Shown one piece after another: positions 14,357-21,961 of a stretch of 31,943 bases of DNA; position 1 is the stretch's first letter; every line of letters starts with the position of its first letter. The notes under the pieces were generated by a model. It worked only from the letters and a program-made list of their open reading frames with translations, ran no database searches and was not told the DNA's origin. The stretch covers positions 1 through 31,943 of the forward strand of contig CAKSXW010000017.1 of NCBI GenBank assembly GCA_934518555.1. Direction: 5' to 3'. Source of the stretch: an uncultured Faecalibacterium sp. Its GTDB lineage: Bacteria; Bacillota; Clostridia; Oscillospirales; Ruminococcaceae. The translations under genes and the position numbers were made by a program.

Positions 14357-14626
14357 TTACAGCGTATCCTTCAGGGACTTGCCAGGCTTGAACACGATGC
14401 TGCGAGAAGCAGCGATGGTGATGGGCTCCCGGGTACGGGGGTTGATGCCCTGACGCTCGGCCCGCTCCCGGACCTCGAAGGTGCCAAAGCCGGAGATGGT
14501 GATCTTTTCACCCTCAGCCATGGCCTTGCCCAGTGCCTCGAACATAGCACTGACAGCCCGGTCGGCGTCCTTTTTGCTCATCTCAGTGTTTGCTGCCACC
14601 TGTGCGATCAGATCCGTCTTAGTCAT
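14357..14626 (-). CDS. hup: HU family DNA-binding protein
   Basis: 89 residues, the normal HU size. It begins MTKTDLIAQVAANTEMSKKDA and carries the DNA-clamp segment GFGTFEVRERAERQGINPRT, then the typical end VFKPGKSLKD. It bends and compacts DNA as a dimer. GGAGGG 6 nt before the ATG lies inside the last codons of mazG, so the two genes are closely coupled. An in-frame extension to 14725 overlaps mazG and is not credible. Confidence 0.96.
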   Translation of the reverse strand: MTKTDLIAQVAANTEMSKKDADRAVSAMFEALGKAMAEGEKITISGFGTFEVRERAERQGINPRTREPITIAASRSIVFKPGKSLKDTL

Positions 14627-14630
14627 GATA

Positions 14631-15368
14631 TTACCCTCCAAAATTCTGTTCTTGTTCCGTGGTTTCTTCTTCCATTGGGGCATTTTCCTGCTGCAGGCAG
14701 TCCTGCCGGAAACGCTTTGACGCAAAGGTCAAGGCTTCTTCGGCGTCCACTCCGGCCAGCCGCAGGGCGTTTACTGCTGCAAACAGCATCTCCCCGGCGG
14801 TCTGGGCCTCCGGAGCCTGGCCCCAGGCCTCTACTGCCTGTTCCAGGGTCTGCTGGGCCTGCTGCTGGGTGGGCTGGGCCACACCGCACCGGGCGGCCCG
14901 CTTTTGCAGCTTTTGGGCGTACATCAAAGCCGGCAGGGTGGCAGGCACAGTGTTCAGCTCATCTGCCAGGGTGGTGCGGCCCTTTTCCTTATTCTTGAGC
15001 GCATCCCAGCCGTTTATACCGGCATTTTGCGCCGCCGATGCGGCAAAGATGTTGGGGTGCCGGAACACCAGCTTTTCGCAGACCTCCCGGCATACATCCT
15101 GGAAGGTGAAGTGCCCCTGCTCCTCCTCCATCACCGTGTGGAAGGCCACCTGCATCAGCACGTCTCCCAGCTCCTCCCGGAGCATGGCCGGGTCATCAGC
15201 GTCGATGGCCTCCAGCACCTCGCAGGTCTCCTCCAAAAAGTTCTTCCGGATGGAGGCGTGGGTCTGCACCTTGTCCCAGGGGCAGCCCTGCTGGGGGTCT
15301 CGCAGGATCCGGAGGATCTCCAGCAGCTGCTCTGCCGTATACGGTTCTCTCGGTTCCCAGTCCAGCAT
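14631..15368 (-). CDS. mazG: Nucleoside triphosphate pyrophosphohydrolase MazG
   Basis: 245 residues with the two-domain MazG layout. The first domain has CPWD then EETCE and EELGD, the EExxE...ExxD magnesium-binding signature. HPNIF, WDALK and KEKGR follow, and a second helical MazG domain lies at about 140-230. It hydrolyses non-canonical or excess NTPs to NMP and pyrophosphate. This is the yabN C-terminal equivalent; the tetrapyrrole-methylase part found in Bacillus YabN is absent. GGAGG sits 8 nt before the ATG, and a strong promoter lies just upstream. The upstream in-frame extension to 15683 is antisense to the neighbouring gene and is rejected. Confidence 0.94.
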   Translation of the reverse strand: MLDWEPREPYTAEQLLEILRILRDPQQGCPWDKVQTHASIRKNFLEETCEVLEAIDADDPAMLREELGDVLMQVAFHTVMEEEQGHFTFQDVCREVCEKLVFRHPNIFAASAAQNAGINGWDALKNKEKGRTTLADELNTVPATLPALMYAQKLQKRAARCGVAQPTQQQAQQTLEQAVEAWGQAPEAQTAGEMLFAAVNALRLAGVDAEEALTFASKRFRQDCLQQENAPMEEETTEQEQNFGG

Positions 15369-15399
15369 GGCAGGCCCTCCCTTCCAAAAGATACTACAA

Positions 15400-15428
15400 A
15401 TTGTACCGCATTGCCTGGTTTTTTGCAA
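15400..15428 (-). promoter_or_regulatory. mazG-hup promoter
   Basis: Minus-strand TTGCAA (15423-15428), 17-bp spacer, TACAAT (15400-15405). Start near 15393 gives a leader of about 25 nt before the mazG ATG. Confidence 0.82.
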
Positions 15429-15478
15429 GGGAAAGCGGCAATTTCTCCGGGTTTTTGCTGAGATTTTTCCTTTTTCAC

Positions 15479-15514
15479 AAAAACAGGGCGGCATCCTGCT
15501 GGGGATACCGCCCT
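15479..15514 (-). terminator. Terminator of the zinc-ribbon gene
   Basis: A 12-bp stem with one G-U and a 5-nt loop (15485-15496 with 15502-15513, approximately) is followed on the minus strand by GTTTTTG. It lies 30 bp after the stop at 15544. Confidence 0.88.
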
Positions 15515-15543
15515 CCGGTCCGGGCCCTGGCCCGACGGTCAGG

Positions 15544-15981
15544 TCACAGCTGTGCGCCGCACTTGTTGCAGAACAGTGCGTCTGCCGACACCGGGGCACC
15601 GCACTGGGGGCAGCTCTTATGGGCGGCCTCCGGGGCAGGAGCTTCCGCCGGAGCTTCCGGCTCCAGGTCCGGGTCCTCCTCATGGATGGTAAACTCCACC
15701 TCTGCAGCCTCTGCAGGGGTCAGGGTCGCCTTCAGCCGGAGGATCTCGTCCTCGATGGTGTCGATCATCTCGATGTACTTATCCACCAGGGGCTGGTTTT
15801 CTTCCTTGCCCTTGGCCAGGCTGTAGACCAGCGCACCCAACTGACGCTGTGCCTTCAGCAATTTGGTCTGCTCGTTGAGGATCAGGGCCTGGGTCTTGCC
15901 CTTTTCTGCCAGGTCACGGGCTGCGGAGTAGCCCTTTTCTGCGTATTCCAGACCCATCTCTTTGATTTTATTAAAATCCAT
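15544..15981 (-). CDS. Coiled-coil protein with C-terminal zinc ribbon
   Basis: 145 residues. An amphipathic, mostly helical region (about 1-90) rich in Lys/Glu/Leu is followed by an acidic Pro/Glu/Ala linker (100-121) and a zinc ribbon with C124, C127, C138 and C141 (CPQC and CNKC). No enzymatic motif is visible. Small proteins with this layout are common in Clostridia and mostly uncharacterised. GAGGTG lies 6 nt before the ATG at 15981, which is preferred to the in-frame ATG at 16029. The gene is a single transcription unit with its own promoter and terminator. Confidence 0.85.
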   Translation of the reverse strand: MDFNKIKEMGLEYAEKGYSAARDLAEKGKTQALILNEQTKLLKAQRQLGALVYSLAKGKEENQPLVDKYIEMIDTIEDEILRLKATLTPAEAAEVEFTIHEEDPDLEPEAPAEAPAPEAAHKSCPQCGAPVSADALFCNKCGAQL

Positions 15982-16049
15982 AAAAGACACCTCTCTCTTC
16001 ATCACAAGGCCCAGCCAGCGCCGGGTCAATGGGTTGTGGGGTCATGCTC

Positions 16050-16078
16050 ATTATAGCGCACCCTTGGCGCAATTGCAA
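16050..16078 (-). promoter_or_regulatory. Promoter of the zinc-ribbon gene
   Basis: Minus-strand TTGCAA (16073-16078), 17-bp spacer, TATAAT (16050-16055). Near-consensus, with start near 16043 and about 60 nt of leader. Confidence 0.85.
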
Positions 16079-16156
16079 CGAAAGGCCCCCAGTTTTTACA
16101 GTTTGGTGCAGGTTTGGAAACAATTTTTTCGCATCTTACCCAGATTTTCGGGCATT

Positions 16157-17092
16157 TCAGGCCTTGCCGCCGTAAAACTCCCGGAGCATACTGTTCTCCG
16201 GCAGCAGCGAAAGAGCCAAGGGGTCCACCTGCTCGAACCGCCGGGCCGTCTCGTCCCACAGCTCCGCATTGTGGCCCTCCAGGGTAAACTGACGGCGCAC
16301 CACCTCCAGCAGGTTGGCAATCAGGCCCAGCTCGTAGGTAAAGGAGGTGTCCAGCAAAAAGTCTGCACTGCTCTTGAAGCCCTTGATATACCGGGTCTCC
16401 CCGTCCAGCACCCGGTCCCACATGGCCAGGGTCTTTTCCGGGCTGCGGCCCCGGGTGGCGGCATCTCGCAGGGTCCGGCGGCACAGCCGGATATCCTGGG
16501 TGTTGATGGCCCGGCGGCCGTCGATGCAGTACTCCTCCCGGAGGCCGGCGTAGATGCGGTAGATGGCGTCGCCGTTTACCAGGCCCGTCAGCTCCGGGTT
16601 CAGAGCATGGATGCCCTCCACGATGCACACGCCCCCCTGGAGGTCCATGTCCTCGGTCTCTGCGGCCCGCTTTTCGGTGGCAAAATCATAGATAGGCAGG
16701 GTGGTCCGGCCCGTCTCGTTCAGCTCCTTCAGGCACTGACGGATCAGGGGCATATCCAGGGTCTCCGGGTTCTCGTAGTCCAGGGTGCCGTCGGGCATCC
16801 GGGGGTAGAACTCGGCCCCTTTAAAAAAGTTGTCCAGGCTGATGACCCGGGCAGGGGTGCCCTGCTGGATCAGAGCCTTGGCCAGGCAGTGGGCACTGGT
16901 GGTCTTGCCGCTGGCCGAGGGGCCTGTGAGCATCACGATCTTTGCGCCGGAGGCACGCACCTTCCGGGCAGCATACTGCACCCGGCGGCTATAGCTGCTC
17001 TCGCTGAGCTCTGCCAGAGCCTGGGGGCTTTTGGCTGCCACATTGTACAGGTCAACTTCAATCAGTCGTTTCGGGACCCAGATCGAGATCAT
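16157..17092 (-). CDS. Uridine kinase-like nucleoside kinase (PRK/UK family)
   Basis: 311 residues. The P-loop is GPSASGKT at 57-64. VISLDNFFKG and LDYENPETLD follow, both typical of the uridine kinase/phosphoribulokinase family, and CIVEGIHALNPEL is the Walker-B-like segment. It should phosphorylate a nucleoside or related small substrate; the substrate is not certain. An N-terminal stretch of about 50 residues precedes the P-loop, longer than plain uridine kinase. The ATG at 17092 lies 35 nt inside the end of hemZ and has AAGGAGTGG 9 nt upstream, so it is strongly coupled to hemZ. It is the last gene of the long operon; no clear terminator follows. Confidence 0.86.
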   Translation of the reverse strand: MISIWVPKRLIEVDLYNVAAKSPQALAELSESSYSRRVQYAARKVRASGAKIVMLTGPSASGKTTSAHCLAKALIQQGTPARVISLDNFFKGAEFYPRMPDGTLDYENPETLDMPLIRQCLKELNETGRTTLPIYDFATEKRAAETEDMDLQGGVCIVEGIHALNPELTGLVNGDAIYRIYAGLREEYCIDGRRAINTQDIRLCRRTLRDAATRGRSPEKTLAMWDRVLDGETRYIKGFKSSADFLLDTSFTYELGLIANLLEVVRRQFTLEGHNAELWDETARRFEQVDPLALSLLPENSMLREFYGGKA

Positions 17093-18527
17093 AAAAATCA
17101 GCCACTCCTTTTTTCCGGTCCAGTACCTCCGCAAAGCGCTGGATATACTCATTCGGATACTTGAAATTGAAGATGCGCTGGATGCGCTTTCCCCCGTCAG
17201 CCACCAGCTTGGTGCTGCCGCCTGCGCCGGCGGAGAGAATGGTCTGAACTTCCTCCATGATATAGATGTTGTAATATCCTTCATGGCCCGGCTTGCACCA
17301 GCCCACGTTTTCCAGGTTCTGCAGGGTGTTCTTCTGCCGGTAGAGGTAATAGGGCCGGTATCCTGCCTGGGCCAGCAGCTGGCATTTTTCCAGCATGGCG
17401 GCCACGTCCGCATAGTCGTTTTCCTGCTGGTCCTCCATGACGATCCGGGAGGCTCGCTTGAGGGTCAGGGTGTGGACGGTGATGTTCTCCGGGTCCAGGG
17501 CAATGGCCTGCCGCAGGCTGTGCTCAAAGCCCTCCACCGTGTCCCCAGGGAGGCCTGCGATCAGGTCCATGTTGATATCCCGGTGCCCGGCCTGCCGGGC
17601 CTGGGCGTAGCAGTCCAGGATGTCCTGGGCCGAGTGCTTGCGGCCAATGTTGGCCAGCACCTGATCCGAGAAGGTCTGGGGGTTGATGGAGATCCGGGTG
17701 GCCCCGTACTCCTTGATGACCGCCAGCTTTTCGGCATCGGTGCAGTCCGGCCGCCCGGCCTCCACCGTATATTCTACGACGGCAGACAGGTCAAAATTCG
17801 CCCGGACGGTGCCCATGAGCTGCCGCAGCTGGTCGGCAGAAAGGCTGGTGGGGGTGCCGCCGCCGATATAGATGCAGCTGAGGGTCAGCCCTGCTTTGTC
17901 TGCCTGGCAGCGGATCTCCTCCACCTCCCGGCACAGGCAATCCACATAGGGCTGCACCATTTTCCGGTCCCGGTCCAGGTTGCAGCTGACAAAGCTGCAA
18001 TAGCTGCACCGGGAGGGGCAGAAGGGGATGCCGATGTACAGGCTGTAGGTCTTGGGGGCACTGCCGGCCTTCAGAATGGGCTCCTGCAGGTCTGCAATGG
18101 CCTTGGCCATGCGGTACTTCTGCTGGGAGCAGTCGAACCGCTCCAGGAAAAACCGATCCACCTCTGCCTCGGTCCACCCGGCGGCCCGCTTGTCGTGGAC
18201 AAGGCGCACCGGCCGTACGCCGGTCATCTTGCCCCAGGGGGGGCGGATGCCCGTCCACTGCCGCAGCAGGTGGTAGGTCAGGCTGGCCAGGGCAAATTCC
18301 GGCGTCTCGCCGCCTTTTTCCACCGGCTCCGGCAGGGGGGCCGTCTGCTGGGCAGAGCTGCCGCCCTGCCGCACCATGGCCCACAGGCCCTCCGGCTTTT
18401 TTTCTGCCCAGACGCAGTCCTCGGTGTCTGCCGGGGGCGTCAGGGTAAGGGGTGCCATGGGGTAAAACAGGCGGACCAGATGCTCCACCTCATACCCGGA
18501 AGGCAGCCCGGTGATGTAAATTTTCAT
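17058..18527 (-). CDS. hemZ: Coproporphyrinogen III oxidase-family radical SAM protein HemZ
   Basis: 489 residues. The radical-SAM cluster motif is C170-x3-C174-x2-C177 in PFCPSRCSYC, followed by YIGGGTPT and later SINPQTFSD and DLIAGLPGDT, typical of the HemN/HemZ group. The N-terminal region of about 155 residues before the SAM barrel is typical of HemZ rather than HemN or HemW. In Bacillus HemZ is implicated in anaerobic coproporphyrinogen dehydrogenation, but many homologues have unproven substrates. AGAGAG precedes the ATG. It sits 18 bp after the MBL hydrolase gene. Confidence 0.92.
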   Translation of the reverse strand: MKIYITGLPSGYEVEHLVRLFYPMAPLTLTPPADTEDCVWAEKKPEGLWAMVRQGGSSAQQTAPLPEPVEKGGETPEFALASLTYHLLRQWTGIRPPWGKMTGVRPVRLVHDKRAAGWTEAEVDRFFLERFDCSQQKYRMAKAIADLQEPILKAGSAPKTYSLYIGIPFCPSRCSYCSFVSCNLDRDRKMVQPYVDCLCREVEEIRCQADKAGLTLSCIYIGGGTPTSLSADQLRQLMGTVRANFDLSAVVEYTVEAGRPDCTDAEKLAVIKEYGATRISINPQTFSDQVLANIGRKHSAQDILDCYAQARQAGHRDINMDLIAGLPGDTVEGFEHSLRQAIALDPENITVHTLTLKRASRIVMEDQQENDYADVAAMLEKCQLLAQAGYRPYYLYRQKNTLQNLENVGWCKPGHEGYYNIYIMEEVQTILSAGAGGSTKLVADGGKRIQRIFNFKYPNEYIQRFAEVLDRKKGVADFYDLDLGPETTD

Positions 18528-18545
18528 GGTACTCTCTCTTTGTTG

Positions 18546-19157
18546 TCAAAACGCATCCCCACGGAGGGCACTGCGGATGTAGTAGTTTTGGTCCAGCTCC
18601 TGCCCAAAGGTGGAAAACTCTCCATGGCCCGGCAGCACCTGGGTGTCCCGGGGGATGGGCAGCTGAGCCAGCTTTTTCAGGCTCTGGGTCATCTGGGCAC
18701 TGCTGCCCCCTTCCAGGTCCGTGCGGCCGATGCTGCCGGCAAACAGGGTGTCGCCGCAGAACAGGTACTCGCCGCACAGCAGCACCACGCTGCCGGGGGT
18801 GTGGCCAGGGGTGTGCCAGACGGTGAACTTCAGCTCATCCACCGCCAGTTGCTGGCCCTCCTGGTAGCTGTGGTCCGCTGCCGTAAGGGGCAGGATCCGG
18901 TCCCCTGCCAGGTCTGCGGCCTCGCAGTAGAGGGTGGCGTTCCACTCTGCCTTCAGGGCCTGGGCACTGCCCACATGGTCAAAGTGACCGTGGGTGCACA
19001 GGATGGTGGTGAGGCTGGCCTGATGCTGCTTTAAAATTTCATCGTAGCTCTGCACCTCTGCTGCCGGGTCGATGACCACAGCATGGCCAGCCTCCGAGAT
19101 CAGCAAAAAGGTGTTGGTGTAGTACGGCGGTGCCGCCGGAATGTGAAAGGCCTGCAT
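18546..19157 (-). CDS. MBL-fold metallohydrolase (glyoxalase II-like)
   Basis: 203 residues. The metal-binding motif is THGHFDH at 55-61. HTPGHTPGS, FCGDTLF and LPGHGE follow, giving the full set of ligands of the glyoxalase II/YcbL subgroup. It probably hydrolyses thioesters such as S-lactoyl adducts, though the real substrate is unknown. There is no extra C-terminal glutathione-binding domain, which fits an organism lacking glutathione. AAGGAG is 7 nt before the ATG. Spacing to dtd is 4 bp, so it belongs to the same operon. Confidence 0.93.
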   Translation of the reverse strand: MQAFHIPAAPPYYTNTFLLISEAGHAVVIDPAAEVQSYDEILKQHQASLTTILCTHGHFDHVGSAQALKAEWNATLYCEAADLAGDRILPLTAADHSYQEGQQLAVDELKFTVWHTPGHTPGSVVLLCGEYLFCGDTLFAGSIGRTDLEGGSSAQMTQSLKKLAQLPIPRDTQVLPGHGEFSTFGQELDQNYYIRSALRGDAF

Positions 19158-19161
19158 AGGG

Positions 19162-19623
19162 TCACTCCTTTCGTTTCCACTCGTCGGTGTCGATGATGAT
19201 GGTGCAGGGGCCCTCGTTTACCAGAGAAACCTGCATGTGGGCCCCAAACTCTCCGTGCTGCACTTCCTTGAGGCCGTGCTTGTTCATCTCCTCCAAGAAC
19301 AGCTCATAGGCGTCCACCGACAAAGGGGCCTTGGCGGCCTTGATAAAGCTGGGGCGGTAGCCCTTCCGGGTGTCGCCGTAAAGGGTGAACTGGCTGACCA
19401 CCAGGGCCGAATAGCCCAGGTCCCGGGCACTGAGGTTCAGTTTGCCCTCGGCATCCGGAAAAATACGCAGACCGGCACATTTGTCGGCCAGCTTGGGCAC
19501 GATGTCCAGGGTGTCGGTATCCCGGACCCCCAGCAGGATCATGAGCCCCGGCCCAATGGCCCGGGGTTCGCCGCCTTCCACTCGTACACTGGCCGAAGAC
19601 ACGGCCTGAATGACTGCTCGCAT
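19162..19623 (-). CDS. dtd: D-aminoacyl-tRNA deacylase
   Basis: 153 residues, normal length. Both hallmark motifs are present: SQFTLYGD, and NEGPCTIIID in place of the more common N-x-GPVT form, with Cys at the Val position. DTD removes D-amino acids and glycine mischarged on tRNA. AAGGAG, overlapping the end of rel, lies 8 nt before the ATG. It follows rel with a 4-bp gap; a rel-dtd pair is widespread in Firmicutes. Confidence 0.96.
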   Translation of the reverse strand: MRAVIQAVSSASVRVEGGEPRAIGPGLMILLGVRDTDTLDIVPKLADKCAGLRIFPDAEGKLNLSARDLGYSALVVSQFTLYGDTRKGYRPSFIKAAKAPLSVDAYELFLEEMNKHGLKEVQHGEFGAHMQVSLVNEGPCTIIIDTDEWKRKE

Positions 19624-19627
19624 GGTC

Positions 19628-21961
19628 TTAGCTCCTTGTCACCTTGAGCACATCCTTTACCTTGGAAAGTCTTGCGACCACACGGTTCAGGTGCTCGGTA
19701 TTGTTGATGCCGATGGTCAAACTGATCACAGCACAGTTGTTTTCCACCTGGCGGGCGTTCATGGCGTAGATGGGCACCCGAATATCGGCCAGGGCACTGA
19801 GCACGTCCTGCAGCAGCTCGTTGCGGTTCAGGGCAATGATCTCCAGCCCGGCCTTGTAGCTGTCCTTGACGCTGTCGGCCCAGTAGGCCTTGACCCAGCG
19901 GGGGGCGTTGGAGGGGTCTTTCATGCTGGACACTGCATTGGAGCAGCTCTGCTTGTGGATGGACACGCCAAAGCCCCGGGTGATAAAGCCCACGATGGGG
20001 TCCCCGGGCAGGGGGCTGCAGCACTTGGCAAACTTGATGGGGGTGTTGTCAAAGCCCTCCACCACCACGCCGTCGGTGGCGTGGACCTTGCTCAGGTCCA
20101 CCTTGGGCAGGTCCTCCTCAGACCGCTCCTCCGTGGCCTTCAGCTTGGTCCACTCCTCCTTCAGCTTGGGCAGGCAGTTGGCAATGGTCATGCCTCCGTA
20201 GCCAATGGCGGCGTACAGCTCCTCGGCGTTGTTCTGCCGCAGGCGGCGGCAGCAGCCGTTGATAAACTCGTCCAGCTGATCGTCGGGAATAATGATCATC
20301 TCCCGGCGCAGCTCCCGGGCCAGGGCGTCCCGGCCCTGCTGGATGTTCTCCTCCCGGCGCATCTTTTTGAACCAGTTGCGGATCTTGCTCTTGGCCTCGC
20401 TGGTCCGCACGATCTTCAGCCAGTCCCGGCTGGGGCCCTTGTCGGCAGGGCCCAGGATCACCTCGATGATCTCGCCGGTGGCCACGATGTGGTCAATGGG
20501 CACCATGCGGTTGTTCACCTTGCAGCCCACCATGCGGTTGCCCACTGCCGAATGGATGGCGTAGGCAAAGTCGATGCAGGTGGCCCCGGTGGGCAGGTTG
20601 ATCACATCTCCCTTGGGGGTAAAGGCAAACACTTCCTCCGGCAGCAGGTCGCTTTTCAGGTCATGGAGCAGGTTGCCAGAATCTTCGCTGACGCGCTGGT
20701 TTTCCAGCAGCTGGCTGACCCAGGCCAGCCGCTCGTCCAGCTTGTCGTGGCCGCCGAGGCCTTCTTTGTACTTCCAGTGGGCCGCCACGCCGTACTCTGC
20801 CTGCTCGTCCATGGCACGGGTGCGGATCTGCACCTCAAAGGGGATGCCCTCGTGGCCGATGACGGTGGTGTGGAGGCTCTGGTAGCCGTTGGGCTTGGGG
20901 GTGGAGATATAGTCCTTGAAGCGGTTGGGCAGCGGGTGGTACATATCATGGATGAGGCCCAGGGTGCTGTAGCACTCGGCCAGACTGTCCAGGATGACCC
21001 GCACGGCGTAGATATCGTAGATCTCATCAAAGGACTTGTTCTGCATGATGGTCTTGCGGTAGATGCCGTAGATGCTCTTGACCCGGCGCTTGATGGTGGC
21101 ACCCTCGATGCCGCTTTCCACCAGACGCTGCTCAATGACACCGGACACCTTGGCCAGGAACTCCTCTCCGGCCCGCTCGCTGAGCATCTTGTTGATCTCT
21201 TTGTAGCCCACCGGGTCCAGGTAGTGGAGGCTCCGGTCCTCCAGCTCCTCCTTTACGTTCAGGATACCCAGACGGTTGGCGATGGGGGCATACACCTCCA
21301 TGGTCTCCCGGGCCTTGTCCCGACGCTTCTGCTCCGGCCAGGCGTCGCCGGTCCGCATATTGTGGAGGCGGTCGCAGAGCTTGATGATCATGACCCGGAC
21401 GTCCCGGCTCATGGCCAGCAGCATCTTACGCAGGTTTTCGGCCTGGAGCTCCTCGATGTTGGAGAACTGGATCTTGGTCAGCTTGGTAACGCCGTCCACC
21501 ATCTGGGCCACTTCGCTGCCAAACTGAGCCGTCAGGTCCTCCAGGGTGGTGGGGGTATCCTCCACCACGTCATGGAGCAGGGCGGCGGCAATGCTCTCTG
21601 AGTCCATGCCCAGATCCAGCACCAGCCGGGCCACCGCCAGGGGGTGGCAGATATAGGGCTCGCCGCTGCGGCGGCACACCCCGTTGTGGGCAGTGTTGGC
21701 CAGGTCGTAGGCCTTTTGGATCATCTCCATGTTGTAGGCCTTGCCGCTGGCCTGGATGGCCTGGCACAGCTTCTCCCAGGTAACGATCTCCGGCCGCACC
21801 TCCGAGGGCAGGGCCCCCTCCGGGGCGTCTGCCGGCTGGGCCGTAGCCGCCACCGTAGCCGTCTCCTGCACCGGCTGGTGCAGATGGGTCTTTGCAGAGT
21901 AAGAATCCTCCCCTTTCACAGCGGCAGGGGCCGGGTTTACAGGTCTCTTTCCCTCAGGCAT
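19628..21961 (-). CDS. rel: Bifunctional (p)ppGpp synthetase/hydrolase, RelA/SpoT family
   Basis: 777 residues. The hydrolase domain has the intact HDxxED motif (H130, D131, E134, D135). The synthetase domain carries YDIYAVRVI (about 315-323) and RFKDYISTPKPNGYQSLHTT (347-366). TGS (about 430-500) and a C-terminal ACT domain (about 690-777) complete the long Rel. It makes and degrades the stringent-response alarmone. An N-terminal extension of about 55 residues, rich in Pro/Ala/Glu, precedes the usual start and looks disordered. GGAGGG inside the end of recJ is 8 nt before the ATG, which follows the recJ stop with no gap. Confidence 0.97.
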   Translation of the reverse strand: MPEGKRPVNPAPAAVKGEDSYSAKTHLHQPVQETATVAATAQPADAPEGALPSEVRPEIVTWEKLCQAIQASGKAYNMEMIQKAYDLANTAHNGVCRRSGEPYICHPLAVARLVLDLGMDSESIAAALLHDVVEDTPTTLEDLTAQFGSEVAQMVDGVTKLTKIQFSNIEELQAENLRKMLLAMSRDVRVMIIKLCDRLHNMRTGDAWPEQKRRDKARETMEVYAPIANRLGILNVKEELEDRSLHYLDPVGYKEINKMLSERAGEEFLAKVSGVIEQRLVESGIEGATIKRRVKSIYGIYRKTIMQNKSFDEIYDIYAVRVILDSLAECYSTLGLIHDMYHPLPNRFKDYISTPKPNGYQSLHTTVIGHEGIPFEVQIRTRAMDEQAEYGVAAHWKYKEGLGGHDKLDERLAWVSQLLENQRVSEDSGNLLHDLKSDLLPEEVFAFTPKGDVINLPTGATCIDFAYAIHSAVGNRMVGCKVNNRMVPIDHIVATGEIIEVILGPADKGPSRDWLKIVRTSEAKSKIRNWFKKMRREENIQQGRDALARELRREMIIIPDDQLDEFINGCCRRLRQNNAEELYAAIGYGGMTIANCLPKLKEEWTKLKATEERSEEDLPKVDLSKVHATDGVVVEGFDNTPIKFAKCCSPLPGDPIVGFITRGFGVSIHKQSCSNAVSSMKDPSNAPRWVKAYWADSVKDSYKAGLEIIALNRNELLQDVLSALADIRVPIYAMNARQVENNCAVISLTIGINNTEHLNRVVARLSKVKDVLKVTRS

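Noticed and set aside
15369..15683. 105-residue N-terminal extension of MazG
   Set aside because: It runs through the mazG promoter and the terminator of the zinc-ribbon gene and overlaps that gene; Arg/Pro-rich translation is not MazG-like.
19610..21601. 663-codon plus-strand frame opposite rel
   Set aside because: Shadow frame caused by high GC at third positions of rel. Its Val/Leu/His-rich translation has no recognisable motif or ribosome-binding site.
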